From Zygnema circumcarinatum (Eukaryota > Streptophyta > Zygnematophyceae > Zygnematales > Zygnemataceae): a stretch of DNA of 64,000 bases. The stretch covers positions 3,957,541 to 4,021,540 of the forward strand of contig CM074804.1 of assembly GCA_037447605.1 (NCBI GenBank). The letters are read 5' to 3'. The notes beneath the pieces were generated by a model. It was given only the letters and a program-made list of their open reading frames with translations. It did no database searches and had not been told where the DNA came from. The position numbers and the translations under genes were made by a program. Below are positions 43,801-58,800 of the stretch, piece after piece (position 1 is the stretch's first letter; every line of letters starts with the position of its first letter).

Positions 43801-46800
43801 ATATTACCAGTGGTCCATATCAGCCGACAGTTCTCAGTCAGGTATGTCTCTCACACTCTGCTGCGATATAAGCAGAGGGTTCAGTCTTCATAGAGCTTCA
43901 TAGAGCTTAAGTCCTTCATCATTAGGTTAGCAAAGTCTCAACAAAAGGCATGCATAAGCTCTCGTTTCAGATGAAAACGTTGTGTTGGAATGAATACTGC
44001 AGAGTTTCACGTGCCCAACTCTCTCTTTGAATTTAAAGGATGCCCTTGCGTTTTTCGCAGAGATGTAATGAAGTGGTGCGGTCGCCTAGCAGCATTGGGA
44101 CCGGAAGCATTCTCGAAACCTGCCCTCGCTTCACATGTCCGGGAACGGATATTTGTTGAGGTTAGCAAACTGCCAATCTCTGAGTGAGCGTCTTCTTCGT
44201 TAGAATGCTATCAGCTTGTCTACAATGATTGAACAGACTTCATTTTGTCATTTACTGAAACACTTTGCCTTATGTGCAGGCTATCGACTGTTTTGCGGGA
44301 AGTCTTTCAAAGATTCCCGAACGGCTACATGTGATGGGAGCCATAGCCGCTTACTGGGGGATTCCGGCCGACAGAGTTGAATATTATCATTCGTTGCATA
44401 AACCGGTGTTACAGGTGAGTTAGTTCGTTGGACGGTCCGCTCGCAGTGTCATGGCACCACTCGGCATGTGCTTAAACTCACTCTCTAGATCTGCATGATT
44501 CATTTCTTTAATCAGTCCCTTCAGGAATTCCGGACCCTCTCGATTGGTTTGAACTTGCACGACCTTCCTTTACAGTATTCTATTAATTCAAAAGAAAAAA
44601 AAAAAAGAGTGAGAAGTTCCTTCATTGACGAATGTCCGCTGGTGCAGGCCACTCCCTCTGTAATCCACATCGGCCGTGCATTTTTAGACGTCCGAGAAAC
44701 TCAGGTGCTGCTATTTCCCTAGCCTAAAACTCTGACGCCGTCCACTATGCAGTTTCCTGCAATAGATAGACGCGCAGGAACGCCCAAATCTTGTCAAAAT
44801 GTCTACACTCAAAGGCTGCACTCCCCGAACGTTGTGACACTCCTGAACCCCCGACAGAACTTTTAAACCTTAAAACTTGTTTCTTCTCCAGGGTTTTGGT
44901 GGCAGGACCCCAGGAGGGCTGTTTGCCACAACTGGGTACACTTTACGGCTGATGGAGCGAATAGCTGTCTGCATTCAGCGGAGGGAGGCAGCACTGCTTG
45001 TGGGCGAGACGGGCACAGGGAAGACTGCAGTGGTGCAGCAGTTGGCGCAGCGGACGGGAAACTCACTCATTGTGGTGGTGAGAAGCCCCCGCCATTCGCT
45101 TTTCTGAGGGTGCAGACTCTGTAGAGTTGCAGGTTTGCCTTTTGTGCAATGCATGTACGCTGCCCTTCTCTTATGTGTTTGTGGGGCTCGTGCAGAACAT
45201 GAGTCAGCAGAGTGACAGCGCGGACCTCTTGGGCGGCTTCAAGCCGGTGGAGATGCAGGGAGTGTGTCTCCCGCTGCTGGACGCCTTCACGAGACTGTTT
45301 CTCCTTACTTTTCCTGCCCAGGTCAGCCGTCATCCTGACCTGCCTACCGTACATAGCGTTCATAGGGTCAAATTGTTTTTGACTCATGACTCATGACTCA
45401 TGGGCAGCGTCATTGCCAGTGAATTATCAATGTCCGACACATGTCGGCGTGCACCCAAAGATGCATGCCAAAACGCAGCATTTAGACCCATTGCTTTTTC
45501 CCTTGCTTTTTTAGCTAGTATCACTTTTGCAAATCACTCGAGTTAACACCATGCGTTTTCTTTCCCTGTCTCGTGCAGCGAAATAATGAGTACCTTGCCC
45601 GAGTTCAGAAGTATGCAGAGAAGAAGAAGTGGGGTCAGCTCCTTAAAGCATTTCAGATGGCACTTGCCCGAGCGAGTGCACTCGCCGGCCACCCTCTCGG
45701 AGGGGGGGGAGACCCCTCCTCTCCCGCATCTCCTCCGGGGGGGCAGAGGAGCCCCAAGCGGGTCAGGCAGCTCGATGAGAAGGTGGGAGAGGGAGTGGAC
45801 TATCACCATCTCTACTTCACACTCATTTTTCATCAGGGAGTTTCCTTTCTTTCTGCTTACGACTTGAGGAGGCTTTTTCTGCGGGGGATTTTTTGCCTAG
45901 TAAGGTTTGGGAGTGCACAGTCACATTGAATATCTTGTACTTGATTTGCCTAGGAAAGTCACGTAAGGGGATGAGCTTGACATGTTTATTCAGGTTGTGG
46001 AGGATTGGAGATCGTTTTCGGTTGAAGTGGCGCGCGGAGAGCGGCAGATGGCTGCAGCCGAAAATGCCTTTGCATTCGCGTTTGTGGAGGGGGCTTTAGT
46101 GAAGGTCCGGGCTGGAAACTCTCACACATGCCAACTATCAAATGTGCTATTTTTTGACAAGATACTCAAGTTTGTTTAGCGACTTGTGTATGTACGTGTG
46201 CTTTGAAATTTGATTATTTTTTGGGGATTTTTGGAGCAGGCGCTGCGTGAGGGGCATTGGCTACTTTTGGATGAAGTGAACTTAGCGCCGGCGGAGACAT
46301 TGGAGCGACTGAGCGGAGTACTGGAGGGGAGTACTGGTTCTGTGTCACTCACCGAACGAGGGGACATGGAAGTGGTACTTGCTTGCTTTCATTCCCTTCG
46401 CTTTGCCCTCCCTCTCTCTTTAATTATGAAAAGCCTGCAACTATTACATGGAGTTAAACTGGAACTGAACTGGGGGGAGCTAAAACTCTTAAAACCCCTG
46501 AAATTTTTGAAAACCAAACCCCAATGGTCGCTACTCACTCCTGTTCAAAATGCATGTTTGGGTGGTGAAGGTTCCCCGCCATCCAAACTTCCGCATTTTT
46601 GCCTGCATGAACCCCTCCACTGATGTAGGAAAAAGGGACCTTCCACTTGCGTTGAAAAACCGCTTCACTGAGTTTTATGTGGACGAACTCACATCCCGAG
46701 AAGACCTCTCAAGCCTCGTTTTCAAGGTATGCAATTAACATAGATGCTTGCGAATGTTGGAGAAAAGGGGGGAGAGGAGTCAGCCAGATGGGAAGTGGGA

Positions 46801-49800
46801 GAGGGAAGGGAAACGAGAGATATTGTGGGAGAGAGTGGTTCATGAAATCCTCACCCTAGCAGAAACACCATGCATATACTCGAGTTGATTTCTGGGCTGT
46901 TTGGACCTATGCAGTATTTTGGTGACGCCCTTCCATCGCCTCCAGTCGACAATGTTGTGGACTTCTACTTAGCCGCTCGCGCCGAAGCAAAAGTGAGTCT
47001 CATTTGACAACGACCAGCTGCAATCTAGCCTGTAAAATTTTGTTGTCGATACAAACAAAGACTATCCCGATATCACTTATCATCTATGCATGCTCGTCCA
47101 TCCATACCAAATCCATAGCCCTTATCAGGTGGACAAAGCTGTTAATATAACTCCAGGTACCTTAAACTCGTAAGTCCTAAACTTTGCCAAACATGAAACT
47201 GGACAACTCCTCCCTCCCCCTTCCGTGAATTCCAGGTCTCCCTTTTGGACGGAGCCAACCAGCAGCCTCACTACAGTTTGCGAACTCTCTCACGAGCTTT
47301 GGAATACGTCCGAGCTGCTCTGCCGGTCTATGGCTTGCAGCGGGCCCTCTATGACGCCTTCTCCATGTGCTTTCTCACTCTTCTGGAGGTCGGTGTGGAC
47401 TCTCTAATCTCCTTCACTAACAACCCCCCCTTCCTCCCTCCCCCTGAAAAATCTCAATCCTGTTTCTAATCTCACCATGGTTCAAGCTCGTGCACCACTT
47501 TCAGTCCATGTGCAAATACATAGATTCTTGCCAGTTCATATTGAAATTGCATTTCTAATCCCGAGGCAGGGGCGGATCGCTCGTGCAGCGTGGGAGTGCC
47601 CCAGTGATGGAGCAGCTCATTTCAAAGCACTTTCTGAACCGAGCTCAGCCGACTGCAGCTGCCTTGAAATCGCTTCTGCGTGTGCCTCCACAGCCTTCTC
47701 CCACACATGTTTTGTTCGAGCACTTCTGGGTGGAGGGAGGAGAGGATAAGGCAGGAGAAGAAACGGTAGAAGGGAGATATGTGCTCACTAACAGTGTGAG
47801 AGATCACCTGAAGAACTTAGCCCGGGCAGTGCTGGTTCGACGCTACCCAATCTTGCTGCAGGTGAGGCAGTCAGTTTGAGGTTCAGCTATTTGGGTTTTG
47901 TTAGGTTTCCCGTGAATTTCCCTTTTTTGGTTCACCTTATTAGTGAGATGCTGAGTGCAGGGACCCACATCCAGTGGGAAGACAAGCCTGGTGGAGTACT
48001 TAGCTGGAAAAACGGGCCATCGGTTTGTTCGCATCAGCAACCACGAGCACACAGACTTGCAGGTGCGGGTGCACAATTCTCTGGGTCAGTCTAAGGACAA
48101 ACATCAGGAGAATAAGATTTAGCTCCGTTCTAGAGGGCTCATCATAAATTTCTCGAAAGGTTTCACAAATTTCAGCATAAAATCATCTTGATGATGAACA
48201 GACAAAACGTTTGCTTGTTTAATGCCTGCAGGAATATATGGGAACCTATGTCACCTCTCCCTCTGGGAAACTCGTTTTCAAGGTAATGACCCCTCTGTAT
48301 GTCCAAATTAGCCTTTTCTAAACCTTTTCTTTTCATCGTACATGTGTTCATTTTCCATATTAAAGGGTCGGCACTGTCTTTGGAGTTTCAGGAAGGTATT
48401 TTGGTAGAGGCTGTTCGAAAAGGCTACTGGATTGTCCTCGACGAACTGAATTTGGTAAGTTTTGCTCATTTATCCTCTTTTCGCACTTTTGGTAGGTGCT
48501 CTCTGTGAAACTGGGGATTTTTTTATCCCCGGGGACAGAAGATGTCGATGAGAAATTGAAGAATAAATCAGTTGGAAAGAGGAAAGAAAGGGAAAGCGAC
48601 GGTGGAAAAGTGCTGGTTATGCGTAGTCAGTCATCGAGAGGTAGGAGCTCAACAATAGTGGGAGGCGCACAGGCAGAGGAAGGCCGTACTGTTTTTTCTA
48701 AGAAGCAGAGTGATATGACAAATGCATACATCATGTGGACTGCTGCAGGCCCCATCAGATGTGCTGGAGGCTCTCAATCGGCTGCTAGACGACAACCGTG
48801 AGCTCTTTATTCCTGAGCTGCAGGTGGGCTGTCCTCGAGAAACGATGGATACATTTCTTTTTTGGCCATGTTGGGTGGAGGATTTAGACCTGAAGCAGCA
48901 GCATCTGGTTGCCGAAGCAGGGTTCATTTTGGGGCTGTGGGTTGGCAGATCACTGTGAAGCCACATCCCCACTTCATGCTTTTCGCTACCCAGAATCCTC
49001 CGGGAACTTATGGCGGTCGCAAGGTATGCATGTATGCATGCATGCATGTTGAGCTTAGCAATCTGCTTAAATAATCACATGTCATTTGCCGGGGTTTTAA
49101 AATTCATATTCGTGGATGACATGATGCCGCTCTATCAAAGCCTCTCCGTATGATTTTGATGATGACCTATAGGTAAGTTAGCTCATGATTATGTGGAACG
49201 GGCATTAGGTCTTATCTCGAGCTTTTCGGAACCGCTTTATGGAGCTTCATGTCGATGATATTCCCGAAGCCGAGCTGCAGACGATTGTCGAACAGCGCTG
49301 CCTTATTCCTGCCAGGTGTGACAGAATGCAGCTTTTAAAAAAATGTGAATAGAATGACTACCTTTTTGAAAAAGTACGAAATTTGACGGGGACGGTTGCT
49401 CTCCAAGTGAAACTTTATCTCACTTTATTTGATAAGGGAGAGTGGGTCGCAGCTATGCTGCCAAGATGGTGGAAGTGATGAAGGAGCTGCACCGACGGCG
49501 GCAGATCAGTGCTGTCTTTGCCGGAAAGCGTGGCTTCATCACTCCGCGAGATTTGTTTCGTTGGGCTGCCCGACATGCAACAGTAACCGCCGATTCTTTC
49601 GATTTTGCTTTGCAGACGTATTGCTGGCTAGTCGTTTGAAAGTGCAAAAAAATGTCTTCGCGCTTTTATTTTGGCAATCGTTTTAACGGCAAAAAGTGAA
49701 CCTGTGATTCGACGACAACAAGTTACTGAGATCAGTTTGGATGGGCTGCAGGGCTATGAAGAGCTGGCAAGGGATGGATACCTACTGTTAGGGGAGAGAT

Positions 49801-52800
49801 TGCGAGACGAATCAGAGAAGGCAGTTGTGCAGAGTACTCTTGAGGAGAAGATGAGATCGAAGCTGAACTTAAAGTCACTCTATGGAATGGAAGATGAAAC
49901 TTTTGTTCGTCTACAAGCCACGTTACAGACAGCTGAGGCGGAAGCGCTATTTGGAAAGTAAGAAATCTGTGTTACTCCAGCAATTTCATGGTTCATTCGC
50001 TTTCCACTCTCTCCTCTCCGTGTTCATTTTCCCTTTCTACTCCAACCTCTCTCCACACTAGCCCCTTCAGAAAGGAGAAGGGTGCTTAGTATAGCGAATT
50101 GGAGCGTGGGGTATTCCGTATTCCTGCAGGATAGTGTGGACCAATAGCATGAGGCGTCTTTTCACTCTCGTCTACCGCTGCCTCCTTCACAACGAGCCGG
50201 CCCTGCTTGTGGGAGAGACGGGAAGCGGCAAGACTACCGTATGCCAAATGGCTGCTCTGCTGCTGGGGCAGAAAATTCACATCCTCAACTGTCATCAGCA
50301 CACGGAAACGTCCGACTTCATTGGGGTGAGAAATAGAGGATGCCAATGAGCGGCTTGAATGCAGCAATGTTCTATGTCAGCATGCAGTTTTTCGCTGGAC
50401 CGCAAAGTCTAAACTGTATGCTCGCCTTCTTCGTCTGTGCAGGGTTTCCGCCCTGTGAGAGACAGAGAACGGATTTTGGCGCGCTATGCAGCTTTGCTGC
50501 ATGAAGTGACGTCGTCTGACCTGTTCGCAGACATCTCTTTGCCGGAGGTCAGTGCCGATTCCCCTTCTTTCTCCCTCTCCCTCCCCCTCTCTTTCTCTCA
50601 CTCTCTCTTCCCCCTCTCTCTCTCTATCCCTCCTTCCCCTTCATTGATCGTCTTTGTGATGATTTTTTAAGATTTCATCATCTGCAGATTTTGTGCAGTC
50701 CTGTTAAGTTATTCTCCTTTGAGTCTGTGTAGATGAGCAGCGACATCAAGGAGGCCCCAACGACACTTGCAGCTCTCCAAAGAGCTGTTTCGGAGCTCCA
50801 TTCCCGGCAAAGCATTGGCCTTTCAGCCCCTCCTTCCACGGAACGAAGTGCCAAAGCGAAGGTTGAAGTAATGCAGGCGAGCGCGGCCCTCCTCGCATTG
50901 GAGGCGGCGGCGGCGGAGATGCAAGCCGCCTTCGGAGAATGGCAGGCCCTTTTTCAGTGGGTGGATGGACCTCTCATTGCAGCCATGAAGAATGGGGACT
51001 TGCTCGTAATCGACGAGATTTCTCTTGCCGAAGACGCAGTGTTGGAGAGGTTGAATTCGGTCCTAGAGCCAAAACGACAACTGGTAACTTCTACAAAGCC
51101 ATTTTGGCAGATTTCAAGCAACATTGAAAAGGCGAGCACTGTGCAGTTGGCCTCATAGGACCATCTGACAGATGGTTCTGCTTGCAGGTGCTTGCGGAGA
51201 AGGGAGATGCCTCTTCTGATCAACTCACAGCTCACTCGAAGTTCCGAATCTTGGCAACTATGAATCCTGGGGGAGATTTTGGGAAAAAGGAGCTTTCTCC
51301 TGCGTTAAAGAATCGTTTTACGGAAATTTGGGTTCCTTCAATCACTGATATAGGTGATCTTCGAGCAATTGTGGAGGATAGGTGAGCTTCATGTTCTACA
51401 ATACTGAATAGACTCTGCCTTGCCTGAGCTTGTGAGCCCAATAGAGTATTTTTTTCAATTTTTTTTGAACTTCAGGTCATCAAGAGGAGGCAAATCAAGA
51501 TTTTTTTGTCAGAAAAGTCCGCGTTTATGTAGTTTTTGGATGCTTGCACGGCTGCAGGTTCAAGACGATAGAAACGACAAAATTAGCAGAGCCGCTTTTG
51601 GATTTTTGGCAGGTGAGAGCTTTGTGTCGACGCATGTTCGTTCTACAATTGGTTTCGGTTATTGCGTTGATCGACACTTAAGGCTGACGTTGAAATGTTC
51701 ACATACAGGAGTTTGCCATCCTGCCTGCATCTCTGCTTCCTAGGAATCCCTCATCATCTCCCCTGCTTTGACTCCTCTTCTCGGTTGCGCTCTCCTTCAG
51801 CCGCCCTTGCTCTCCCCATTCTCTCTCTCTCCCTGCGTCCTTCTGCCTCTCTGCTTCTCTCACACATACAGAAGCAAAAAATTGGCTGCCATATAGCAAT
51901 TCAGCTGCTCAGTGTTTCCAGATGCACGCAGAAGGTGCTTATCAGTAGGGGAGTATTGCTTTTCTTGCAGTGGTTCAAGTTATCCGGTAATGTTGGAAAG
52001 GTGTTGTCGATTCGAGATATCCTCGCGTGGGTCTCATACATAAACTCAGCGGCAGAGAAGATCGGTTCTTATGTGGCATATGTTCATGGTGCCTTCGTTG
52101 TGCTGCTCGATGGAATCGGCCTCGGTAACCAACCACTTGAACTTTATCACTCTTTTCTGACATCGTTCTCACTTTTCTTTACACTTGTAGGAAACTGCTA
52201 CTGCTGGTGATTGTTGAACTGAACTTCATAAGCAGAACTGTACCAAAATGCATGCATTGGGGTCGTTGATGCCATGTCAATTACATTATTTATGTGCTTC
52301 TTTACTTACTGTGATGGTTTAAACTGTTGAGAAGTAGTTCTTGTGGTCTTTTTCCGGATTTGTTGTCGACAGGGCTTGGGGTGTCGGAGGAAGCTGCCGA
52401 GCAAACTCGCAAAGAGTGTTATCAATATCTCATATCGCAAATTCCTGCAGTGAGTTGTACTGGAAGTCCTTCACTCTTGTCAATCTCGACTTCTACACCT
52501 TTTGACTGTGTTCAGAGACAATGTTATGAAAGAAATGGGTAATTGTCTTTATTTTTCATTTCCTAAAAAGATAGATATTACAGGCTTCTCGAATCTGATC
52601 AATACGACTGAATGCGTATGCCTTTCAGGAAGAAAGAAATAGTGTGGAGGAAGTGTGCAACCCGCAGCGAACGCCGCGAGTCGATATGCAGAATGACTGT
52701 TCCATGGAGACATCAGATGACAGGGGCGATGAGAGGAATGAAGCACCCGGAGGAATGTTTGGCATCCATCCTTTCTACATTCCAAAAGGTGGGCTCCTTC

Positions 52801-55800
52801 CTTTCCGTCACCCACCGAAACAAGAACACATAGCTCTTCCTCTCGATCAGGGAACAGTGCGATAAATGCATGGGAGGTCACGTCTGGAAGGGGATTTCTC
52901 GACCCTTTTGCGGCAATGGGCCCCTTTTGCACTTTGCTCAAGTGGGTACTTATTAGTAAATTATTGGAGGTATTGACAATGAATCACGAAAGCATGGTAC
53001 TGATACTGACGGAGCCACGCTGTTCTATGTGCAGGTTCCCATGACGGTAAAAGAGCCCCGTTCGAGTTAGCAGCACCCACTACAGCACGGAACGGAATGC
53101 GCGTTCTGAGGGCTCTGCAGCTGAAGAAGCCAGGTTGGGGGTTCAGCGTTAGGGGCAAACACTTGAGCAAAAGCGAGCTCTGTACAAACTCTTGAGAACA
53201 AGGAAAGTGGACAATACTTATAGAAATGTAGGGTTTCCCTTTACATTTGTTGCTCGACATTTTTCTTATCTGTAAGAATGTGTGCTTGCAGTCCTTCTGG
53301 AGGGCAGTCCGGGAGTCGGCAAAACGAGCCTTATTGTGGCACTGGCTGCAGCTGCGAACCATCGGCTGGTCAGAATAAACCTTTCGGAGCAGGTACAACC
53401 TGAACACCCTCGGAGCAGTAGAGACTTGTGAAGGCTTTAACTTCCTGGAATGTCATCAAACGTGCACTCAGCCATCCTCTGACACGACATCTGACCAACT
53501 GCCTAAGAAAAGTTCATCCTTAAAGCCATTGTTCTTCAGAAGTGCTTGTAGTCCTTAACCTCCTACTCTCCGCCGCTGCCTGCACTCTCATCCATTGCCG
53601 CTTCTGGGAGCCCGCGGCAGACAGACATGATGGACCTTTTGGGGTCGGACCTTCCGGTGGAGGGCGGGAGAGGAGGAGATTTCCGCTGGTCAGATGGAGT
53701 GTTCTTGCAGGTGGGTGGGAGAGGAGGGGGCTGGAAACCGAGAAACATCTAAGGTCTAACCTCATAGCAGTCCCTCAAAAGTGCTCGTTCTATGTGTGGT
53801 TCAATTCAGAGAATACGAACTGCTGCATGGTTACTATGCGTGTGCACTTTATGATGCCTTCGTCGGATGCTGATAAGGATGGATGTGAATCCGGCATGCA
53901 GGCCCTCAAGGCAGGGGACTGGGTGCTGCTGGATGAGCTCAACTTGGCCTCCCAGTCCATTTTGGAGGTGCAAACATCTTCAGCTTACAGGAGAAAGATT
54001 GCTCCTTTTTCTGTTCATCTTCGAAGGGTTTGACAGCTTCTAGCGAGGCTTGGGAGTTCTAACAGCCTACTGCCTCGCAACAAAGGCGACGCTTTTCTTT
54101 ATGTTGGTTTTTTTTTTCTGTTGAATCATGGGATGTACTTCTTGGTTTATTTTTTTATTTGTATTTTTTTCCTTGTGAAGGGACTGAATGCTTGTCTCGA
54201 CCATCGAGCGGAGGTCTTTATTCCTGAGTTGGGCCAAGTTTTCAAGTGCCCTCCTTCCTTCCAAATATTCGCCTGTCAGAACCCGCTGCAGCAAGGAGGT
54301 GGCCGGAAAGGACTGCCAAAATCTTTCCTGAACAGATTCACAAAGGCATGTGCCCTCTCACACTCTCTCATTTGATCGATGGCCTCTCTCCTCTCCCCAC
54401 TCCCCCCCTCCTCTCCCGCTGCTGCCTCTCTTCCGCCTCTCCCTGTCCCTCTCGCTCTGTCTCTCTCCCCACACCCACTCTAGTTTCTCACCCACAGTTG
54501 AGAAAATAAAAAAAAGAACAAAACCAATTCTGGCTGGGTAGCGCAGTGGTAGCGCATGTTCAACAACCCTGGACAGGTCCGGGTTCGAGCCCCGGCTCGG
54601 CCACATTTCAAATCCTCGTATCCTCGTGCCAGATGTCGTCAAACAAACCTGACTTCCTTCTTTTCTATTCCCCATTCCTGCACCAATATCTCATCTCCTC
54701 AAGACTCTTTTCAGCTGCTCATGCCTCGCGTCCCTTTTGACAGTTTAAGTGTCTGATGATATAGACTCATCCCCCCTCTTCCTCTTCTTTCTCGCAGGTG
54801 TACGTGGAAGCGCTGAGCGGCGAGGACCTGTTGCTGATCGCGGCCGCCCTGCAGCCCTCCCTCCCCCGCGGCCTCCTTCAAAAGATGATCGCCTTCAACG
54901 AGCGAGTGCGCCATGCCACCATGGTGGCCCGCACGTGCGGGCGTGCAGGGGCGCCATGGGACTTCAACCTGCGGGACGTACTGCGCTGGTGCGAACTCAT
55001 CACTGCAGGTACGGGGGAGGGAGGGAGGGAGGGACGGAGGGAGGGAGGGAGGGAGGGAGGGAGGGAGGGAGGGAGGCAGATTCCGCACCGATACTCGGAT
55101 GAGACCCTTGTGAAGGTAGTTCCGGGTATGGTGCAGTATATGTTTGACGAGGGAAGAATGAACGTGTATCTGATTGTGGCAGGTGGCAAAAGAGAGCAGG
55201 GAGTTGAAGGACCCGGTGTATTCGAGCATCCGGGAGATTACCTTGATTTGATTTATCTTCAACGACTGAGAACGGCAGAAGATAGGCAGAAAGTTCTTGC
55301 TCTTTACACTGAGATTTTCGGTGGCCTGCCTGAGTTAAATCTTCACCCACCAATTATCATTTCTCCAGAAGCTCTGCAAATCGGAGCCGGGCACATTTCC
55401 CGCAAGTCTGGCACAGAAAGTTCTCAGGCTGAGAGGAGCCATTGGGGAGTGGAGCTCCTTCCCGGACTGTTCCATGTTGCAGAAAATGTAATTCGTTGTA
55501 TCCAACAGGGATGGATGTGCATTCTTGTAGGCCCTCCAGCATGTGGAAAGACATCCGTTGTAAGGTTATTAGCACAGATTACAGGGAACCGCTTGCATGA
55601 ATACACCCTCACCAGCGCTACAGATACAACAGAGCTGCTCGGCTGCTTCGAACAACATGATCCCTTTCGCCATCTGAGGGAGGTGGAGGAGCTGGTAGAA
55701 GAGGCTTTGGATGCTCTATGCTGCTACTTGCTTACGGAATCTGCAATGCCAGTAGGTCCGATAGACATCTCCTTAACTGCAGGAGACGAAGGGAATCGTG

Positions 55801-58800
55801 GGAAAGCTTCCATCGATGGCATAGAGTCGTCCGGAAACCGAGTGAGGATGGAGTCTGCATCTGCTGGGGTGAGAGTGAGTATGGTGAAGAATCTGCATGG
55901 GAGCTGGGGCACATACACGAAGGGCAGACATGGGGCTTCCGGCATGTTCAACAGGGGGGGGGCTACGGCGGCAACAGTCGATCCACTACTTGTAGACCTT
56001 CTACTTCAGATTGTCGAACAAATGGAGTCTGCGTGGAGGCTGGGGGGTTCTCCAGTTCTGGCAGCACACTTAGGGTTGGAGCAGCTGAAGGCGAAGGTGC
56101 TCAGAGTGAGACAGATTGTTGAAGATGAAGGACACGTAGCAGGCCAATTCGAGTGGGTGGATGGGGCCCTGCTTTCTGCTCTCGAGCGAGGAGATTGGGT
56201 CGTTCTGGACAATGCCAATTTCTGCAATCCGACGGTCCGTTTCTCTCTCTCCACTGTGACTGTAGCAGCTTCTAATCAAACCTAGCTTTGCATCCGATAT
56301 GTTTAGAGACTGAAATACAGGCATTGGATCATTTTTTTTTTATTTTTTTAACACTAACACCTGGGACTTCTGCAAATTTCCACGTTGAGTAGATCACGTA
56401 ACTGTTGGGGTCAGATTATTCGCAACCATGGGCCTGTCCCTTGAGCCCGAATATTCGAATACGAAGCTCAGCATTTCTGTTGTGGAATTCGCAGGTGCTC
56501 GACCGCTTGAACCCTCTGCTTGAGCCTGGAGGCACCATCATGGTCAATGAGAGGGGTTTGGTCAGTGGTCAGCCAATGGTAGTCAAAGCTCATGAGAATT
56601 TTCGTCTCTTCCTCACCGTGGATCCCCGCTATGGTGAAGTATCTCGAGCAATGCGGAATCGCGGTATTGAGATATATCTCATGCCCCCTGACTGGCTACC
56701 TCCATCATTTGGAGCTGCCTCTATCGACACTCCGAGTCTGAACGAGGTTATTTCGAGTCATACAAATCCTGCAAATGCGCGAGACTCTTTGGCACTGGCC
56801 AGGCTCTCCGGCATTCCCGGACCCAATCTCACAGAGGCCATGGCTGGAAGCTATGAAGAGCTCATCGTGTGTTCAAAGTTGTTCCGTAACGGAACTTCGT
56901 TTGTTACGCTGCGAGATTTGAGGCAATGGTGTAGACTGTTCTGGGAGCTTCTAGAAAGAGGGTCGACTGTGAAACCAGCTCTTATGGCGAGCTGGGAGCA
57001 AACGTTCATTCAGAAACTGGAGACCTCGGAAGATAAGGAGACGGCTAGGGACGTTCTGCAACGGCATTTTCATGGGATGGAGGAGGGAGGGGGGGTGGCA
57101 GGTGGATGGCCAGGGTTGGCTGTTCCTGCAGGATGGCCTCACAAACTGGGATTGGCTGAAATTCGAAGAATGTCGGAATCGGGCAGAGTTTATAGGGATG
57201 CAATGTACATAAACTTTTTAGTAGCTCAACTGATGGCGGTAGAATTGGAAGCTAATTGGAGCAATGCTAGGGAGCAGCTTGCGAGGGAACAGGTGGCAGC
57301 CTCGGAGTGGTTTAGAAGCCAGTCAAAGCTGGCAGCTTTCTTCCCTAGAGATCTTCTAATCATGTACTTTGCAATGACTTCTCCGGCAAGTGCAGATGAA
57401 TCTCCTCGGAAGGAAATGAACTTCAAGATTTTGCTCAAAAAACTTAAGTTTGCAGTTTGGCGATTTTTTGAGGAGACTCGACCTGTGGATGCGAAGCTGA
57501 GGCTGCGTTACCTTCGAAGCATCGTTCTTTTGATTGGTGCTGAAGGTAGAGTCGTTGCCAGAATTCTGCACATTTTAGACCGAGCTTTTGAAGCAGAAAT
57601 GAATCATTCTACTACAAGGGGAGCTTTAGCAGTAAGAGAAAACCTCTTCCACCTGTTGTCGGTTCCGTCAGATGCAAAGAACCTCCAGCCGGTGGACTTG
57701 ACTGGAAGCAAATACATGAGGAGTAGAGTGAGGCAAGTAATCGAACGAGTGGGAGAGGCAGAGGACTGGGAGACCGGAGAGGATGCTCTGCCCCAGAGGG
57801 TTCCGTTTTATGAAGTAAGAGAGACGTGGAAGGTGATGATCACTCATAAACAGACATCAAAGTTGTTGAGAAAGGCGATGCATCAGTGGCAGGTTGAAGA
57901 AGTAACAGAGACACAAATAAGGGAAAGGAGGGAAGACTACAGGGGGTCCTTATTCGGTCAGTCTCTTTGGCATTTCACAAAGCCAAGGGAGAGGAGGCAG
58001 GCACTGCTCTCACACGCTGCTGCTGTCTATATCTACCCTCTCTTTGCGAGTCTGCGACAAATTGAAAGGCTGAGTCTGGAGGCAGCTAAGGTGGAAGTTC
58101 AGACCAAGCTTACAGAGCTCCTCGAATGGCATGCTGCCACGTGGCAATTGTCGCTTCTGCCAAGCTTAGCTTTTGAAGAGTTTGTGTTCTGCTGGAGGGG
58201 TTTGAAGAAGGCCTTGCGCTCTTATAGCGAGGCTTCACTAAGGGAGGTGTTGGCGGGGGATGATGTTCGACTAGAGCAGATGGAAAACCTTAAGCAGATT
58301 GAGGGGGAGTTGGATAGATCGTTAGGGCTTGGAGAAGGAGCGTCAAAGCCAACGCTCTGGAGGAGGGGAGGGCATCCATGGATAGCTCCTACAATAGAAT
58401 TAGCGATGGAAGAAGTCAGAGTCCTCCAAGTGAGTCAAAAGATGAGGCTGCGTCTTCCTCTAGGTATGTTCTTTGACCTCAAAAAGACCGGTCTTGTTTT
58501 TCTTTCAATTTTGTCATGAGTCAGAGGCTACTTTTGAACTGTTATCGTCGTGCTTTAGCTTTCACAGCAGCCTAACTTGTAGCCGGGGTTTTTGGAATAA
58601 GCAGAGGACCAATCAGCGGTGAACAAGTGGGCTCTTTGTTCCGATAAAGTTACGAGAAGACTCGTGTCGGAGGGGCTTGCCTTCATCCGCTCTGCAGCAT
58701 TTCAAGCTGAAAAACTTCGCAACCTTTCTCGGCCTTTGGAATCTTCTCTGACGGACTTCATGCAACTTGGAGATATAGCACAGGTAGGTCTGCATGGAAC

